A DNA stretch of 64,000 nt from Hormoscilla sp. GM7CHS1pb (GTDB taxonomy: Bacteria; Cyanobacteriota; Cyanobacteriia; Cyanobacteriales; Desertifilaceae): NCBI GenBank assembly GCA_014323675.1, contig JACONN010000002.1:1302001-1366000 (forward strand), given 5' to 3'. Below the pieces are notes generated by a model. The model ran no database searches. It saw only the letters and a list, made by a program, of their open reading frames with translations, and was not told the origin of the DNA. The position numbers were made by a program, and so were the translations under genes. Positions 1-8,651 of this stretch are shown here, piece by piece (position 1 is the first letter of the stretch; every line of letters begins with the position of its first letter).

Positions 1-2
1 GT

Positions 3-230
3 CGTTATGACCCAGAAATTGGCAACAAACAGAAGTCGCCCTTTGGTCTGGGGCGGTCTTACTTGACTGGAAAAGTTGAATCGTGGCTGCGAGACTTGGC
101 CTATAATTGGAAATCTCCGATACCCCCAGCGGTAGACCAAATGAAAGCGATCGGTTTATTGCAGTTGCTAGAAGGTGGTACAACTTCATCAGATGTGGAG
201 ATTAGAATTGATATTCTACATAGAAACTAA
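3..230 (+). CDS. C-terminal part of restriction-like N-domain protein, copy 1 (cut by window edge)
   Basis: The window opens inside this gene, and 75 codons remain before the TAA at 228-230. The residues follow the C-terminal part of the complete copy at 850-1431 closely (shared CRYDPEIGNKQKSP, GKVESWL and the closing DVEIRIDILHRN). The last 38 bases overlap the start of the PIN-like gene at 193, exactly as in the second copy, so the two genes form a translationally coupled pair that has been duplicated in tandem. The function is unknown; the domain argument is given under the complete copy. Confidence 0.75.
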   Translation, partial: RYDPEIGNKQKSPFGLGRSYLTGKVESWLRDLAYNWKSPIPPAVDQMKAIGLLQLLEGGTTSSDVEIRIDILHRN

Positions 231-807
231 CTTTTTGATGAGCATTGCGACGGGACGCGACCCTCAAGCAGGGACTCTGCTACAAAATACCCCAGAGTCA
301 GTCCAGATAGCAATTCCAGGCATTTGCTGTCTGGAAGCATTATCCGTCTTGCAAGAGGATGAAAAATATCGTCGTAGTTTCGCTCAACAGCTTAACATTA
401 AAATCAACCAGGCGGAGCGAAATATAACCTCACCTACCGCCCAGTCTTTACCGTTCTATTTGGATCAGGCTCGCGACGCTAATCAGATGCTAATTGGAGA
501 AACTGAAATGCGCCTAATTGAAGCCCTTAACCAGATGGCGGCCCTGGCTGAAATAATTGCCTTGAGGAATGATATGCTACAATCGAGCTTGAGTCAAACT
601 ATCATTCAAGACCGTACTGACAACTTGATTTTACACTGTATCTTGGGACATGCCCGCGATCGCCCTACGGAAGTGAAGGTGTTCTGTAGTGGCAATGTTA
701 ACGATTTTGGCACGTCGGAAGTTAGAGAAGCCTTGCGTCATGTTGGGGTGAATCAGTATTTCAGTCGAACTCAAGATTTTCTGGGTTGGCTGCAATCTCA
801 AACCTGA
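193..807 (+). CDS. PIN-like domain protein, copy 1
   Basis: This 204-residue protein looks like a PIN-like nuclease. Acidic blocks appear in the expected order: YIETNFL at the N-terminus (Glu where most PIN proteins have Asp), DRTDNLILHCIL in the last third, and VFCSGNVNDFG near the end, which resembles the F-S-N-x-x-DF block of DUF4935-type PIN-like proteins. I chose the ATG at 193 because the equivalent ATG (1394) begins the second copy and gives the same 38-base overlap with the gene upstream. A longer frame from 175 is possible. A role as a nuclease effector of the upstream partner is inference. The Asp-to-Glu change at the first metal position, present in both copies, could reduce activity. 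Confidence 0.65.
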   Translation: MWRLELIFYIETNFLMSIATGRDPQAGTLLQNTPESVQIAIPGICCLEALSVLQEDEKYRRSFAQQLNIKINQAERNITSPTAQSLPFYLDQARDANQMLIGETEMRLIEALNQMAALAEIIALRNDMLQSSLSQTIIQDRTDNLILHCILGHARDRPTEVKVFCSGNVNDFGTSEVREALRHVGVNQYFSRTQDFLGWLQSQT

Positions 808-849
808 CAGGATATGATAGAATATTAGCATCAGCAATGAGGAGACAAA

Positions 850-1431
850 ATGATGGAAACTTATGAGGAAGCGGCGAGGCGAACGAAATTTCGGATTGTG
901 CTCCCGGCAACCAGCACGGTAAATGGATATAATGGCCGATCGGGGAAATGGGAAATCGCCCTGCGCCGGGTCTTTCAAAGCGTGGCGATCGACTCTGAGG
1001 AGAGAGTAATCATGTTAATTAAATCCCCAGGGAGAGAGATAACGCAACTGGACAAAGAGGAGTTCATTGGCTACCTGAAAGCAGCTCAAGGGGTAATTCC
1101 CTTTGGGATGATGGTTGACAAAGAAGAGATTCAGATATATGCTATAGACAGTGCCAACCTGTACGAACCAATTTGTACGCTGAAAGTAGTAGAGGTGCTC
1201 TGTCGTTATGACCCAGAAATTGGTAACAAGCAGAAGTCGCCCTACTACTTGAATGCTCGCTACCTTGTGGGAAAAGTAGAATCGTGGCTGGATGACTTGG
1301 CCTATCGCTGGAAGTCAGAAATACCTCCAGCAACAGAACAAATGGAAGCGAGCGGTTTATTACCGCTGCTGGACGGTGGACAGACAAAATCAGATGTGGA
1401 GATTAGAATTGATATTCTACATAGAAACTAA
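850..1431 (+). CDS. Restriction-like N-domain protein, copy 2 (complete)
   Basis: This 193-residue protein is preceded by GAGGAG at 839-844, a good ribosome-binding site for the ATG at 850 or 853. The middle reads RVIMLIKSPGREI, then LDKEEFIGYLKAAQ, then IPFGMMVDKEEIQIYAID. That order (hydrophobic-Lys strand, helix, then a strand ending in a YDL-like block) recalls the PD-(D/E)XK-type N-terminal domain of type I restriction HsdR subunits and related stand-alone proteins. I see no clear PD motif, so this is a weak fold guess and not an enzyme assignment. It overlaps the PIN-like gene at 1394 by 38 bases. The pair 3-807 and the pair 850-2011 are tandem duplicates. The product could be a partner or antitoxin of the PIN-like protein. 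Confidence 0.6.
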   Translation: MMETYEEAARRTKFRIVLPATSTVNGYNGRSGKWEIALRRVFQSVAIDSEERVIMLIKSPGREITQLDKEEFIGYLKAAQGVIPFGMMVDKEEIQIYAIDSANLYEPICTLKVVEVLCRYDPEIGNKQKSPYYLNARYLVGKVESWLDDLAYRWKSEIPPATEQMEASGLLPLLDGGQTKSDVEIRIDILHRN

Positions 1432-2011
1432 CTTCCTGATGAGCATTGCCACAGGACGCGACCCCGAAGCATTGACTCTGCTGCAAAACCCGCCAGAGTC
1501 AGTGCAGATAGCAATTCCATGCATTTGCTGTCTGGAAGCTTTATCCGTGTTAGAACAGGAGGAAAAGTCTCGGAAAATTTTTGAGCAAGAACTGGATCTT
1601 CAAATCAACAGGGCACAGCGAAATGTTATCTCGCCTACGGCGCAGTCTATCCTCTTCCATTTACGACAGGTTCGCGATGATAATCAGACGCTAATTGGAG
1701 AAACTGAGGAGCATCTATTTCAAGCATTTAACCACCAGATAGCTAGTCAAGTAGAGCTAATAGCCTTAACTGGCGAGATGCTACAGTCAAGCGTGAGTCG
1801 AACTATCATTGAAGACCGTACTGATAACTTGATTTTACACTGCATCTTGGGACACGCACGCGAGCATCCTAGGTCGGGAAAAGTGTTCCTAAGTGGCAAT
1901 GTTAAAGATTTTGGTACGCCGAAAGTCAGAGAGGCTTTGAGTCAGGCGGGAGTGAGTGATTATTTCAGTCGGACTCAAGATTTTATCGGTTGGCTACAAT
2001 CTCAAACCTAG
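1394..2011 (+). CDS. PIN-like domain protein, copy 2
   Basis: This is a 205-residue paralogue of the protein at 193-807, with the same three blocks (YIETNFLMSIA, DRTDNLILHCILGHA, VFLSGNVKDFG). The two copies differ most in the central helical region, which suggests they have diverged since duplication rather than being an assembly duplicate. Translation probably begins at the ATG at 1394 inside the upstream gene; a longer open frame from 1292 would overlap that gene by 140 bases and is less likely. The stop codon TAG at 2009-2011 is immediately followed by the ATG at 2012 of the substrate-binding protein gene, but the products look unrelated. The function is inferred to be nuclease-like. Confidence 0.65.
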   Translation: MWRLELIFYIETNFLMSIATGRDPEALTLLQNPPESVQIAIPCICCLEALSVLEQEEKSRKIFEQELDLQINRAQRNVISPTAQSILFHLRQVRDDNQTLIGETEEHLFQAFNHQIASQVELIALTGEMLQSSVSRTIIEDRTDNLILHCILGHAREHPRSGKVFLSGNVKDFGTPKVREALSQAGVSDYFSRTQDFIGWLQSQT

Positions 2012-3799
2012 ATGACGATATACTTGACTATGATGTTTAATAATTTGCGGACCTTACTTGTGGTTTTCCTATTGATAACGGCGATCGCCCTTAGCGGTTG
2101 CAACCCGACCTACTTCACAACCGCAGCTGCTCAAACACCCCGTTTGGTGCAGAGCATTCTGAGCGATCCCAATAGCTTTAACTATGTCCTCAGTCAAGGC
2201 GCACCGAATGTTTTTGGGCTGATTTACGAAGGGTTAGTCGGTCAAAATGGCATCACGGGGAAAATTGAACCTGCTTTAGCGGAATCTTGGGAAATCTCGG
2301 AAGATAATCAGCGGATCGTTTTTACAATGCGATCGGGACTGAAATGGTCGGATGGAGAGCCTCTGACCGTAGATGATGTAGTTTTTACCTACAATGATAT
2401 CTACTTAAACGAAAAAATTCCCACGGATATCAGAGACATTCTCAAAATTGGTGAAGAACGGGCGCTCCCGACTGTGAGAAAATTGGATAACAGGCGGGTA
2501 GAATTTACTGTCCCTCAACCTTTTGCTCCGTTTTTGCGCAACACGGGGGTGCCGATTTTACCCGCCCATGCTTTGCGAGAAGCAGTATACAGTTATGATT
2601 CTCAGGGAAACCCGAAGTTTCTCTCTACCTGGGGAACGGATACCGATCCTGCTAAAATTATCTGCAATGGACCCTATACTCTGGAGAGCTATGTTCCCAG
2701 TCAACGAGTCACTTTTCGCCGTAACCCTTATTTCTGGCGTCAAGACGATCGGGGAAATTCTCAGCCTTATATTGAGCGAGTGGCCTGGGAAATTGTCGAA
2801 TCAACAGATAACTCCTTTCTGCAATTTCGTTCTGGCGGGTTGGACTCCCTCAGCGTCTCCCCCGAATATTTCTCTCTGCTGAAGCAAGAAGAAGATAGAG
2901 GCAAGTTTACTATCTATCTCGGCGGCCCGACTCTGACTACGACTTTCTTGGTGTTTAATCTCAATCAAGCAAGAAATCAAAAAGGCGAACCCTTTGTAGA
3001 CCCAGTTAAGTCCCGCTGGTTTAATACTAAAGAGTTTCGCCAAGCAGTCGCTTACGCGATCGATCGCCAGAAAATGATTAACAATGTCTACCGGGGACTG
3101 GGAGAACCGCAAATTTCCCCCATTTACAAGCAAAGTCCTTACTATATTGGTGCCGAACAAGGTCTGAAGGTTTATGACTATGACCCTCAAAAAGCTAAGG
3201 AGTTGCTGCGTTCGGCAGGATTTAAGTATAATCAGGAAGGAGAGTTGTTTGATGTCCAGGGAAATCGGGTCCGCTTTACAGTCATGACTAATGCTGGCAA
3301 TAAACTCCGGGAGGCGATCGGGGTGCAAATTCAGCAAGATTTGGGTAAAATTGGCATGCAGGTAGATTTCACAGCCATCAGTTTTAATACTCTATTGGAC
3401 AGGGTTTACAGTCAGCGAAACTGGGACAGTTACATTGGCGGTATTGGTGGCGGTGGCGTGGAACCAAATGCGGCCGCAAATCTCTGGTTAACTGAAGGTG
3501 GGTTGCATACTTTTAATATGGGCCCCCAAGAGGGTCAACCTCCTATAGATGGTTGGACTGTTTCTGACTGGGAATTGGAAATTGAACGGCTTTATATTAA
3601 AGGTGCTGGGGAACTGGATGAAGCTAAGCGCAAGGAAATTTATGCCCGAACTCAACGGATAACTCAGGAAAACCTGCCCTTTATCTATCTGGTTAATCCT
3701 CTGTCCATGACTGCGGTGCGCGATCGCATTCAACCAATCAAATACGCCGCCCTTGGAGGTGCATTCTGGAACATTCACGAACTGCAAATTGTCGAATAG
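2012..3799 (+). CDS. ABC transporter substrate-binding lipoprotein, family 5 (oligopeptide-type)
   Basis: This 595-residue protein belongs to the extracellular solute-binding family 5 (DppA/OppA-like), which captures peptides or similar solutes for an ABC importer. The N-terminus has a basic start, a hydrophobic stretch and a lipobox ending LSGC (Cys30 counted from 2012), so it is expected to be lipid-anchored on the periplasmic face. The diagnostic segments are EPALAESWEIS, GLKWSDGEPLTVDDVVFTY and WFNTKEFRQAVAYAIDR. The start could be 2012, 2030 or 2033; none has a strong ribosome-binding site, and 2030 gives the more usual signal-peptide length. No permease or ATPase genes are adjacent. A paralogue lies at 5376-7151, roughly two-thirds identical by eye. 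Confidence 0.9.
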   Translation: MTIYLTMMFNNLRTLLVVFLLITAIALSGCNPTYFTTAAAQTPRLVQSILSDPNSFNYVLSQGAPNVFGLIYEGLVGQNGITGKIEPALAESWEISEDNQRIVFTMRSGLKWSDGEPLTVDDVVFTYNDIYLNEKIPTDIRDILKIGEERALPTVRKLDNRRVEFTVPQPFAPFLRNTGVPILPAHALREAVYSYDSQGNPKFLSTWGTDTDPAKIICNGPYTLESYVPSQRVTFRRNPYFWRQDDRGNSQPYIERVAWEIVESTDNSFLQFRSGGLDSLSVSPEYFSLLKQEEDRGKFTIYLGGPTLTTTFLVFNLNQARNQKGEPFVDPVKSRWFNTKEFRQAVAYAIDRQKMINNVYRGLGEPQISPIYKQSPYYIGAEQGLKVYDYDPQKAKELLRSAGFKYNQEGELFDVQGNRVRFTVMTNAGNKLREAIGVQIQQDLGKIGMQVDFTAISFNTLLDRVYSQRNWDSYIGGIGGGGVEPNAAANLWLTEGGLHTFNMGPQEGQPPIDGWTVSDWELEIERLYIKGAGELDEAKRKEIYARTQRITQENLPFIYLVNPLSMTAVRDRIQPIKYAALGGAFWNIHELQIVE

Positions 3800-3811
3800 G
3801 TAATAGCGCAG

Positions 3812-3837
3812 CGTGTTCCCGGGCTCCCGGGAACGAG
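3812..3837. repeat. Short palindromic repeat, GTTCCC/GGGAAC family
   Basis: The arms GTTCCCGGG and CCCGGGAAC flank a three-base loop and are followed by GAGG. This is one of at least nine copies in the window of a palindrome of the form GTTCCCAGGC...GCCTGGGAACGAGG. It lies 13 bases after the substrate-binding protein stop codon and could act as a transcript 3' end. A GGGAATGG microsatellite follows at 3842-3859. Confidence 0.7.
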
Positions 3838-3973
3838 GAGAATGGGGAATGGGGAATGGGTAATATTAGCCTTTTTCCACCCTGGTGAGGTACGAACTTA
3901 GCACTCTTGGCTATTAAGGGTGAAAAAAATTCTGTACCTCACTAGCCTGAAAACCGCTATATTCAGTTATGAA

Positions 3974-4429
3974 TTAGGTTTGATTGTTGTACCAATTTTC
4001 TACAGGAATATCCCGCACGGTTTGGATGCGTTGGAAGTCACTATCCGCAGAAACAAGAACAAGATCGTGTTGGATAGCAATTGCAGCAATCCATAGATCG
4101 TTGTCATCGAAACCAATATCTGTGATTTTCGTTCTTCTTCTCTGGTTTTTCTCCTTAGGAGCAAATTCATCGATCGGTGCTGCTTTAAGTTCCCCATAAA
4201 TCACTGCTGTAATTTCATTAGCAAGATAGATTCTGAGGTACTGGAGAAAATTGTTAACATTTGCTAAATTTTGTTGCTTCCGTTCCGATTTTTCTGCCAT
4301 AAACACCAGTTCACCCTGCACAATGAAGCAAGTTGCCAAGTTCTCTGTACCGATCGCGATCGCGCGATTAGAGACCGTAGCTTCTTTGGCGATCGGATAA
4401 CTACAATCATTAGTGTCCAGTAAATACAT
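3974..4429 (-). CDS. PIN-domain toxin, VapC-like
   Basis: This 151-residue protein has the PIN layout: MYLLDTN at the N-terminus (first Asp), FDDNDLWIAAIAIQHD in the last third, and LVLVSADSDFQRI close to the end. VapC toxins are Mg2+-dependent ribonucleases that cleave tRNA or rRNA. The start is the ATG at 4427-4429, 19 bases after the stop codon of an antitoxin-like reading frame, which is a normal VapBC arrangement. An internal QRRRT patch looks slightly unusual for the family. The antitoxin upstream is frameshifted, which raises the question of whether the toxin is still active. Confidence 0.85.
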   Translation of the reverse strand: MYLLDTNDCSYPIAKEATVSNRAIAIGTENLATCFIVQGELVFMAEKSERKQQNLANVNNFLQYLRIYLANEITAVIYGELKAAPIDEFAPKEKNQRRRTKITDIGFDDNDLWIAAIAIQHDLVLVSADSDFQRIQTVRDIPVENWYNNQT

Positions 4430-4448
4430 ATTTTACAAGAGCTGATAC

Positions 4449-4789
4449 TTAGGGCTGATACTTAGAAAAATCAATCTGGCTACGGGTATCACGGACTATT
4501 TGCAGACACTCTTCAAAATCATCTCCTTCCCACCCGCCTTGATAGTCTACCAGAGATTTTCCTGAAGCTGGACGGTAGGGTAGAGTCTCAGGGGGTTGTT
4601 TTACTATTGACTCGGAAGAAGTACGAGACTTGAGAAAGAGAAGAAACTCTAAGGCTACAAAATTTCCTCGGGAGTTTGTTCAATTTCTTGACGAAATTTT
4701 TCTCTAATTGATGCTTTGGGAGATGTTGATACAGGCAAATCTACAGGTTTTGTCATAACTTCCCTTATTTCCATCAATTGTTCCTCCAT
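4449..4789 (-). pseudogene. VapB-like antitoxin, broken by one-base frameshift
   Basis: Two reading frames join into one antitoxin-like protein. The first runs from the ATG at 4787-4789 (or 4772-4774) and ends with TAG at 4655-4657 after the residues IEQTPEEIL. The second continues from 4652 with LEFLLFLKSRTSS and ends at 4449. Supplying one base at about 4656-4660 would give EEIL(V)ALEFLLFLKSR, the helix-rich signature of DUF2281-type antitoxins found beside PIN toxins in cyanobacteria. The C-terminal part, with LPYRPASGKSL and DYQGGWEGDDFEE, would be the toxin-binding tail. Either the antitoxin is inactivated or the base is missing through sequencing error. Confidence 0.7.
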
Positions 4790-5375
4790 TAGCTGACAGA
4801 CATCCGATATTTACTATTATAGTACAGATCGCCCGCTTACCAAATGTTATTTCTACGAGCAAATATAAATAGCAGTAATTATAACTAACTCTGGAGGCAG
4901 AGCCTAGAGCTTGGTCGCTGTAGAAGTAGTTGACAAAAAAAACATGTGCATGCACTAAAATTGGTTGCTTTCCGTTCGCGCAGCGTAGCGATAGCGTGTA
5001 GCCATAGGATTTTGAGCAAAATTACGAAATCTAGAGCGTCGGTCCATTCGGTCCATTAATAATGCTTGACAAATTTAAAAATGTGTGCATAGACAGAAAA
5101 TCGTTCTTCTGCTCGTCTCCCGCCCCTCACTTATGGCTCTGTGGGGTCTCGCTCCGGAGGCTCAAAATTGTTATTTACAAATTTAGCCGTAGGGGCGAAG
5201 CATTCAGGCAAAAAAAATATGACATAAATTGACAGATGGAACTATCTGAATGCTAGCAGCTGCGCCGCTGCTGCGCTAAACGCCCGCCGCGTCGTGCAGT
5301 GTACCCGTAACAGCGGAAATCCATGATAGAGTAATGGCTATGTGGTACGATCGGGAGCAAGAAACGCAGAATTAG
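4790..5375. other. Gene-free stretch with degenerate repeats
   Basis: I see no credible gene here. A diverged relative of the window's 26-bp repeat family lies at about 4971-5006 (GCGCAGCGTAGCGATAGCG). The stretch 5271-5310 is rich in GCCGC and looks like repeat debris. No recognisable promoter stands out ahead of the gene at 5376, whose ATG has only weak ribosome-binding context. Confidence 0.5.
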
Positions 5376-7151
5376 ATGATCCATTTATTGAGGCGGTATG
5401 GGGCGATCGCGATCGCCCTAATTATAATCACCCAGATAAGTATTGTCAGTTGCACTCCACGGGAAATACCTAGAAAATCCCAACTGGTGCTTGCTACCCT
5501 GGGCGACCCCAAAACCTTTAACCCGGCACTGAATCAGGAATTTCCCAATGTTTTTATCTTCACCTTTGAGGGGTTGACTAGGGAAAATGGCATAACGGGG
5601 GAAATAGAACCCGCCTTAGCAGAATCTTGGGAAATATCCCGCGATCGTAAACGGGTTGTTTTTACCCTCAGAAAAGGATTAAAATGGTCTGATGGTCAAC
5701 CACTGACAGCGGATGATGTTGTCTTTACCTACAAGGAGGTAGTCTTTAACCCGGACATTCCTACGGATGCTAAAGATCCCTTGCGCATAGGGGAAAGGCG
5801 CTCATTTCCTACAGTCAGAAAACTGGGCGATCCTCGCCTGGTGGAATTTACCCTTCCCGAACCATTTGCGCCCTTCCTGAGAGCGACTGGAGTGAGCATT
5901 TTACCAGCTCACGTGCTCCAAAAATCAGTGAATTCCCTGGATGGGGAGGGAAATCCTCAGTTTACTTCCACTTGGCATACGGGTACGAAACCATCAGAGA
6001 TTGTAGTCAACGGTCCTTACAAAATAGAAAGTTATAATCCCAGCGAACGAGTAATCTTTACCCGCAATCCTTATTACTGGCGTCAAGATGCAGAGGGCAA
6101 TCAACTTCCATACATTGACCGGATTGTCTGGCAAGTGGTAGAATCGACGGAAACCCAACTGCTGCAATTTCGATCGGGGACATTAGATATTATGGGAGAT
6201 GCCCGTCCCTTGCGTCCGGAATATTTCTCTTTGCTGAAGCGCGAGGAAAAGCGCGGCAAGTTTAGGATTGAGATTGGCGGAGCGTCCTCGAGTACGACCT
6301 TTATGGCGTTCAATCTTAATCAAGCTAAAAATGAAAAGGAGAAACATTTTGTAGACCCCGTCAAGTCCCGCTGGTTTAATAGCAAGGAATTTAGACAGGC
6401 CGTTGCTCATGCACTCGATCTCCAGCGGATGGTTAATAACATCTTTCGCGGCATAGGGGTCCGGGAAAACTCTCCCGTTTCCGTGCAAAGTCCTTACTTT
6501 CTCTCTCCCGAAGCGGGGTTAAAAGTTTATGAATACAATCTGGAAAAGGCGCAAGAGTTGCTGCGATCGGCAGGATTTCAGTATGACAAACAAGGGTTAC
6601 TGTTGGATGCAGAGGGAAATCAGGTGCGCTTTACCCTGCTGACAAATGCAGGAAATAAAATTCGCGAGGCGATCGGGGTGCAGGTCAAGCAAGATTTGGG
6701 TAAAATAGGCATACAGGTGGATTTTCGCCCGATCGCCTTCAGCACCCTGGTCAGCAAGTTGACCAACACCAGGGATTGGGAAGCTCATATAATCGGTTTT
6801 ACGGGTGGGGTAGAGCCGCACAATGGCGCCAATCTTTGGACCAGTAGCGGCGGTTCCCATCTGTTCAATCAAGGACCGCAACCAGGAGAAACATCCATTC
6901 AAGCTTGGCAAGTTTCCGACTGGGAACGGGAAATAGACAGACTGTTTGTCAAAGGGGCTCGGGAGTTAGACGAACAAAAGCGCAAAAAGATATATGCGGA
7001 GTTTCAGCAGCTCGTCCAGGAGCAACTGCCTCTGATATTCTTGGTGAATGAAGTGACGATGATGGCAGTGCGCGATCGGGTCACGGGGTTAAAATACTCG
7101 GGACTGCCTAGTTGGGGACTCTGGAATATCTATGAAGTGAAAATTGATTAA
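5376..7151 (+). CDS. ABC transporter substrate-binding lipoprotein, family 5, second paralogue
   Basis: This 591-residue protein is a paralogue of the one at 2012-3799 and shares its segments (EPALAESWEIS, GLKWSDGQPLTADDVVFTY, WFNSKEFRQAVAHALD). The N-terminus carries a lipoprotein signal with lipobox IVSC (Cys26), so the mature protein should be membrane-anchored in the periplasm. It differs from copy 1 by a three-residue insertion near FRSGTLDIMGDARP and in the ligand-facing C-terminal half, so the two may bind different ligands. No transporter permease is nearby. The PIN/antitoxin pair between the two copies suggests the duplication was interrupted by insertion of a mobile toxin-antitoxin unit, or the reverse. 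Confidence 0.9.
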   Translation: MIHLLRRYGAIAIALIIITQISIVSCTPREIPRKSQLVLATLGDPKTFNPALNQEFPNVFIFTFEGLTRENGITGEIEPALAESWEISRDRKRVVFTLRKGLKWSDGQPLTADDVVFTYKEVVFNPDIPTDAKDPLRIGERRSFPTVRKLGDPRLVEFTLPEPFAPFLRATGVSILPAHVLQKSVNSLDGEGNPQFTSTWHTGTKPSEIVVNGPYKIESYNPSERVIFTRNPYYWRQDAEGNQLPYIDRIVWQVVESTETQLLQFRSGTLDIMGDARPLRPEYFSLLKREEKRGKFRIEIGGASSSTTFMAFNLNQAKNEKEKHFVDPVKSRWFNSKEFRQAVAHALDLQRMVNNIFRGIGVRENSPVSVQSPYFLSPEAGLKVYEYNLEKAQELLRSAGFQYDKQGLLLDAEGNQVRFTLLTNAGNKIREAIGVQVKQDLGKIGIQVDFRPIAFSTLVSKLTNTRDWEAHIIGFTGGVEPHNGANLWTSSGGSHLFNQGPQPGETSIQAWQVSDWEREIDRLFVKGARELDEQKRKKIYAEFQQLVQEQLPLIFLVNEVTMMAVRDRVTGLKYSGLPSWGLWNIYEVKID

Positions 7152-7171
7152 GGATGTGGAATTCCTAGAGC

Positions 7172-7501
7172 TTGGTAGCTGATAACCTGGTTTCTCTGGT
7201 CGAAGCATTCTCGTTGCTCGCGACAGTAGAAACCCGGTTTATAGCTTCTATCTTAATTCTTGGATGCTCCCTACACTCGGCGTACAATATAAATTTGGAT
7301 ACTATAAAATTTTTCAAGCTTTCCCCTCATTATTATATTCTCAGGAAAGGTTTGATAGAAGAAGATGAGGATAACCAGTTATTTAAAATAGCTACGATAG
7401 ATACAGAAATGCGATCGCCATTCGTGAGGATTGTGAAAGAAGAGTGGCTTGACGATATTGGTGATATTTATGACCTATTGAAAGAGTTTTTTGAAAGTTG
7501 A
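7172..7501 (+). CDS. Hypothetical protein, doubtful
   Basis: A 109-codon open frame starts at 7172, 20 bases after the substrate-binding gene. The first 40 codons include the repeat-like DNA AGAAACCCGGTTT, which is seen elsewhere in the window outside genes, so the real start may be internal. The C-terminal half (IEEDEDNQLFKIATIDTEM, then EEWLDDIGDIYDLLKEFFES) is acidic and has protein-like codon use. I do not recognise a family. It may be the tail of a decayed gene. Confidence 0.35.
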   Translation: MVADNLVSLVEAFSLLATVETRFIASILILGCSLHSAYNINLDTIKFFKLSPHYYILRKGLIEEDEDNQLFKIATIDTEMRSPFVRIVKEEWLDDIGDIYDLLKEFFES

Positions 7502-7873
7502 GGATTCGTTGTCTGAACACCGGTCAGGTAAAATTACATAATCCAGATCGTCTGTTGGTTCATGACAATTTACCTCTATCAGGACTTCTGGTGCAAAATG
7601 TAAGTTGTATGCAGTTTGGAGTCAAACCACTGTGCTATCATTTTACCTGAAAAGCTGTTTGAGGTGGATCGGATGGCAGTGCCCGATCGCCCGTTACCCA
7701 ATTCCATGCTACAGTAACAGTAAGGTGGGCAGTGCCCACCCTACATGAATTAGCTTAAGCATTATGGTATTAGTCGGTTTTAACCGACTTGAGCTATTAG
7801 CCTCTGGTTTGAACCCGAGGCGGTCTAACAGCGAAGTGAGTATTTCTATTAACCATTAACCATTAACCATCTC
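7502..7873. other. Intergenic region with two palindromic repeats
   Basis: No gene is visible. A perfect hairpin GGTGGGCAGTGCCCACC lies at about 7722-7738. At 7772-7832 sits a copy of the repeat that begins AGTCGGTTTTAACCGACT and ends CTAACAGCGAAG; related copies lie at 40203-40270 and, degenerate, at about 37960-38035. Three tandem AACCATT units (7851-7870) directly precede larB. The repeats could terminate or stabilise transcripts, but that is not shown. Confidence 0.6.
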
Positions 7874-8641
7874 ATGACTCAACCGGAAGCCTTACGAACT
7901 CTGTTAGAATCAGTCGCAGCTGGTCAAATAACCCCAGGTGACGCTTTAGATCGGCTCAAGTATTTTGACTTTGAACCTGTGGGAGATTTTGCCCGCATCG
8001 ACCATCATCGCAGTTTGAGAACGGGTTTTCCAGAAGTAATCTGGGGACTAGGGAAAACTCCAGCACAAATTGCTGAGATTATCAAGGTGATGCGCGATAG
8101 CACTGCTGTAGTGATGGCAACGCGGATCGAACCAGATGTCTATGCTGAAGTACAATCAAAAGTACCTGACTTACGCTATTACCAGACTGCCAGAATATGT
8201 GCTCTCGGGACGCCTCAAGTGCAGCATCCGGGTAAAATAGGGATATTATCAGCAGGAACAGCAGATTTACCCGTAGCAGAAGAAGCCGCAGTAACAGCGG
8301 AACTGGGCGGTTTTCAAGTGCAGCGCCTCTGGGATGTGGGGGTTTCTGGCATCCATCGCCTGTTGAGTAACCGCCAAGTTATTGATGCTGCTAATGTGTT
8401 AATCGTAGCAGCAGGAATGGAAGGGGCCTTGCCGAGTGTAGTCGGGGGTTTGGCAGATTGTCCCGTGATTGCCGTGCCTACCAGTGTAGGTTACGGTGCC
8501 AGTTTTAACGGTTTAGCTGCCCTGTTGGCAATGCTCAATTCTTGCGCTGCTGGAATTGGCGTGGTTAATATAGATAATGGTTTCGGGGCGGCCATGTTAG
8601 CAGGACAGATTATCAGAACCGCTGTCAAATTGCACGAATAG
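7874..8641 (+). CDS. larB: Nickel-pincer cofactor biosynthesis protein LarB
   Basis: This 255-residue protein matches LarB, which carboxylates the pyridinium ring of nicotinic acid adenine dinucleotide in the first step of nickel-pincer nucleotide synthesis. The C-terminal half is related to AIR carboxylase (PurE): GKIGILSAGTADLPVAEEA, then VIVAAGMEGALPSVVGGL, then VIAVPTSVGYGASF. The N-terminal part (LDRLKYFDFEPVGDFARID, then R.GFPEVIWG) is typical of cyanobacterial LarB. The length fits the family. larC and larE are not adjacent. The ATG at 7874 is the first in frame and follows a short AACCATT repeat; no strong ribosome-binding site is visible. Confidence 0.9.
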   Translation: MTQPEALRTLLESVAAGQITPGDALDRLKYFDFEPVGDFARIDHHRSLRTGFPEVIWGLGKTPAQIAEIIKVMRDSTAVVMATRIEPDVYAEVQSKVPDLRYYQTARICALGTPQVQHPGKIGILSAGTADLPVAEEAAVTAELGGFQVQRLWDVGVSGIHRLLSNRQVIDAANVLIVAAGMEGALPSVVGGLADCPVIAVPTSVGYGASFNGLAALLAMLNSCAAGIGVVNIDNGFGAAMLAGQIIRTAVKLHE

Positions 8642-8651
8642 CACTCGCGAT

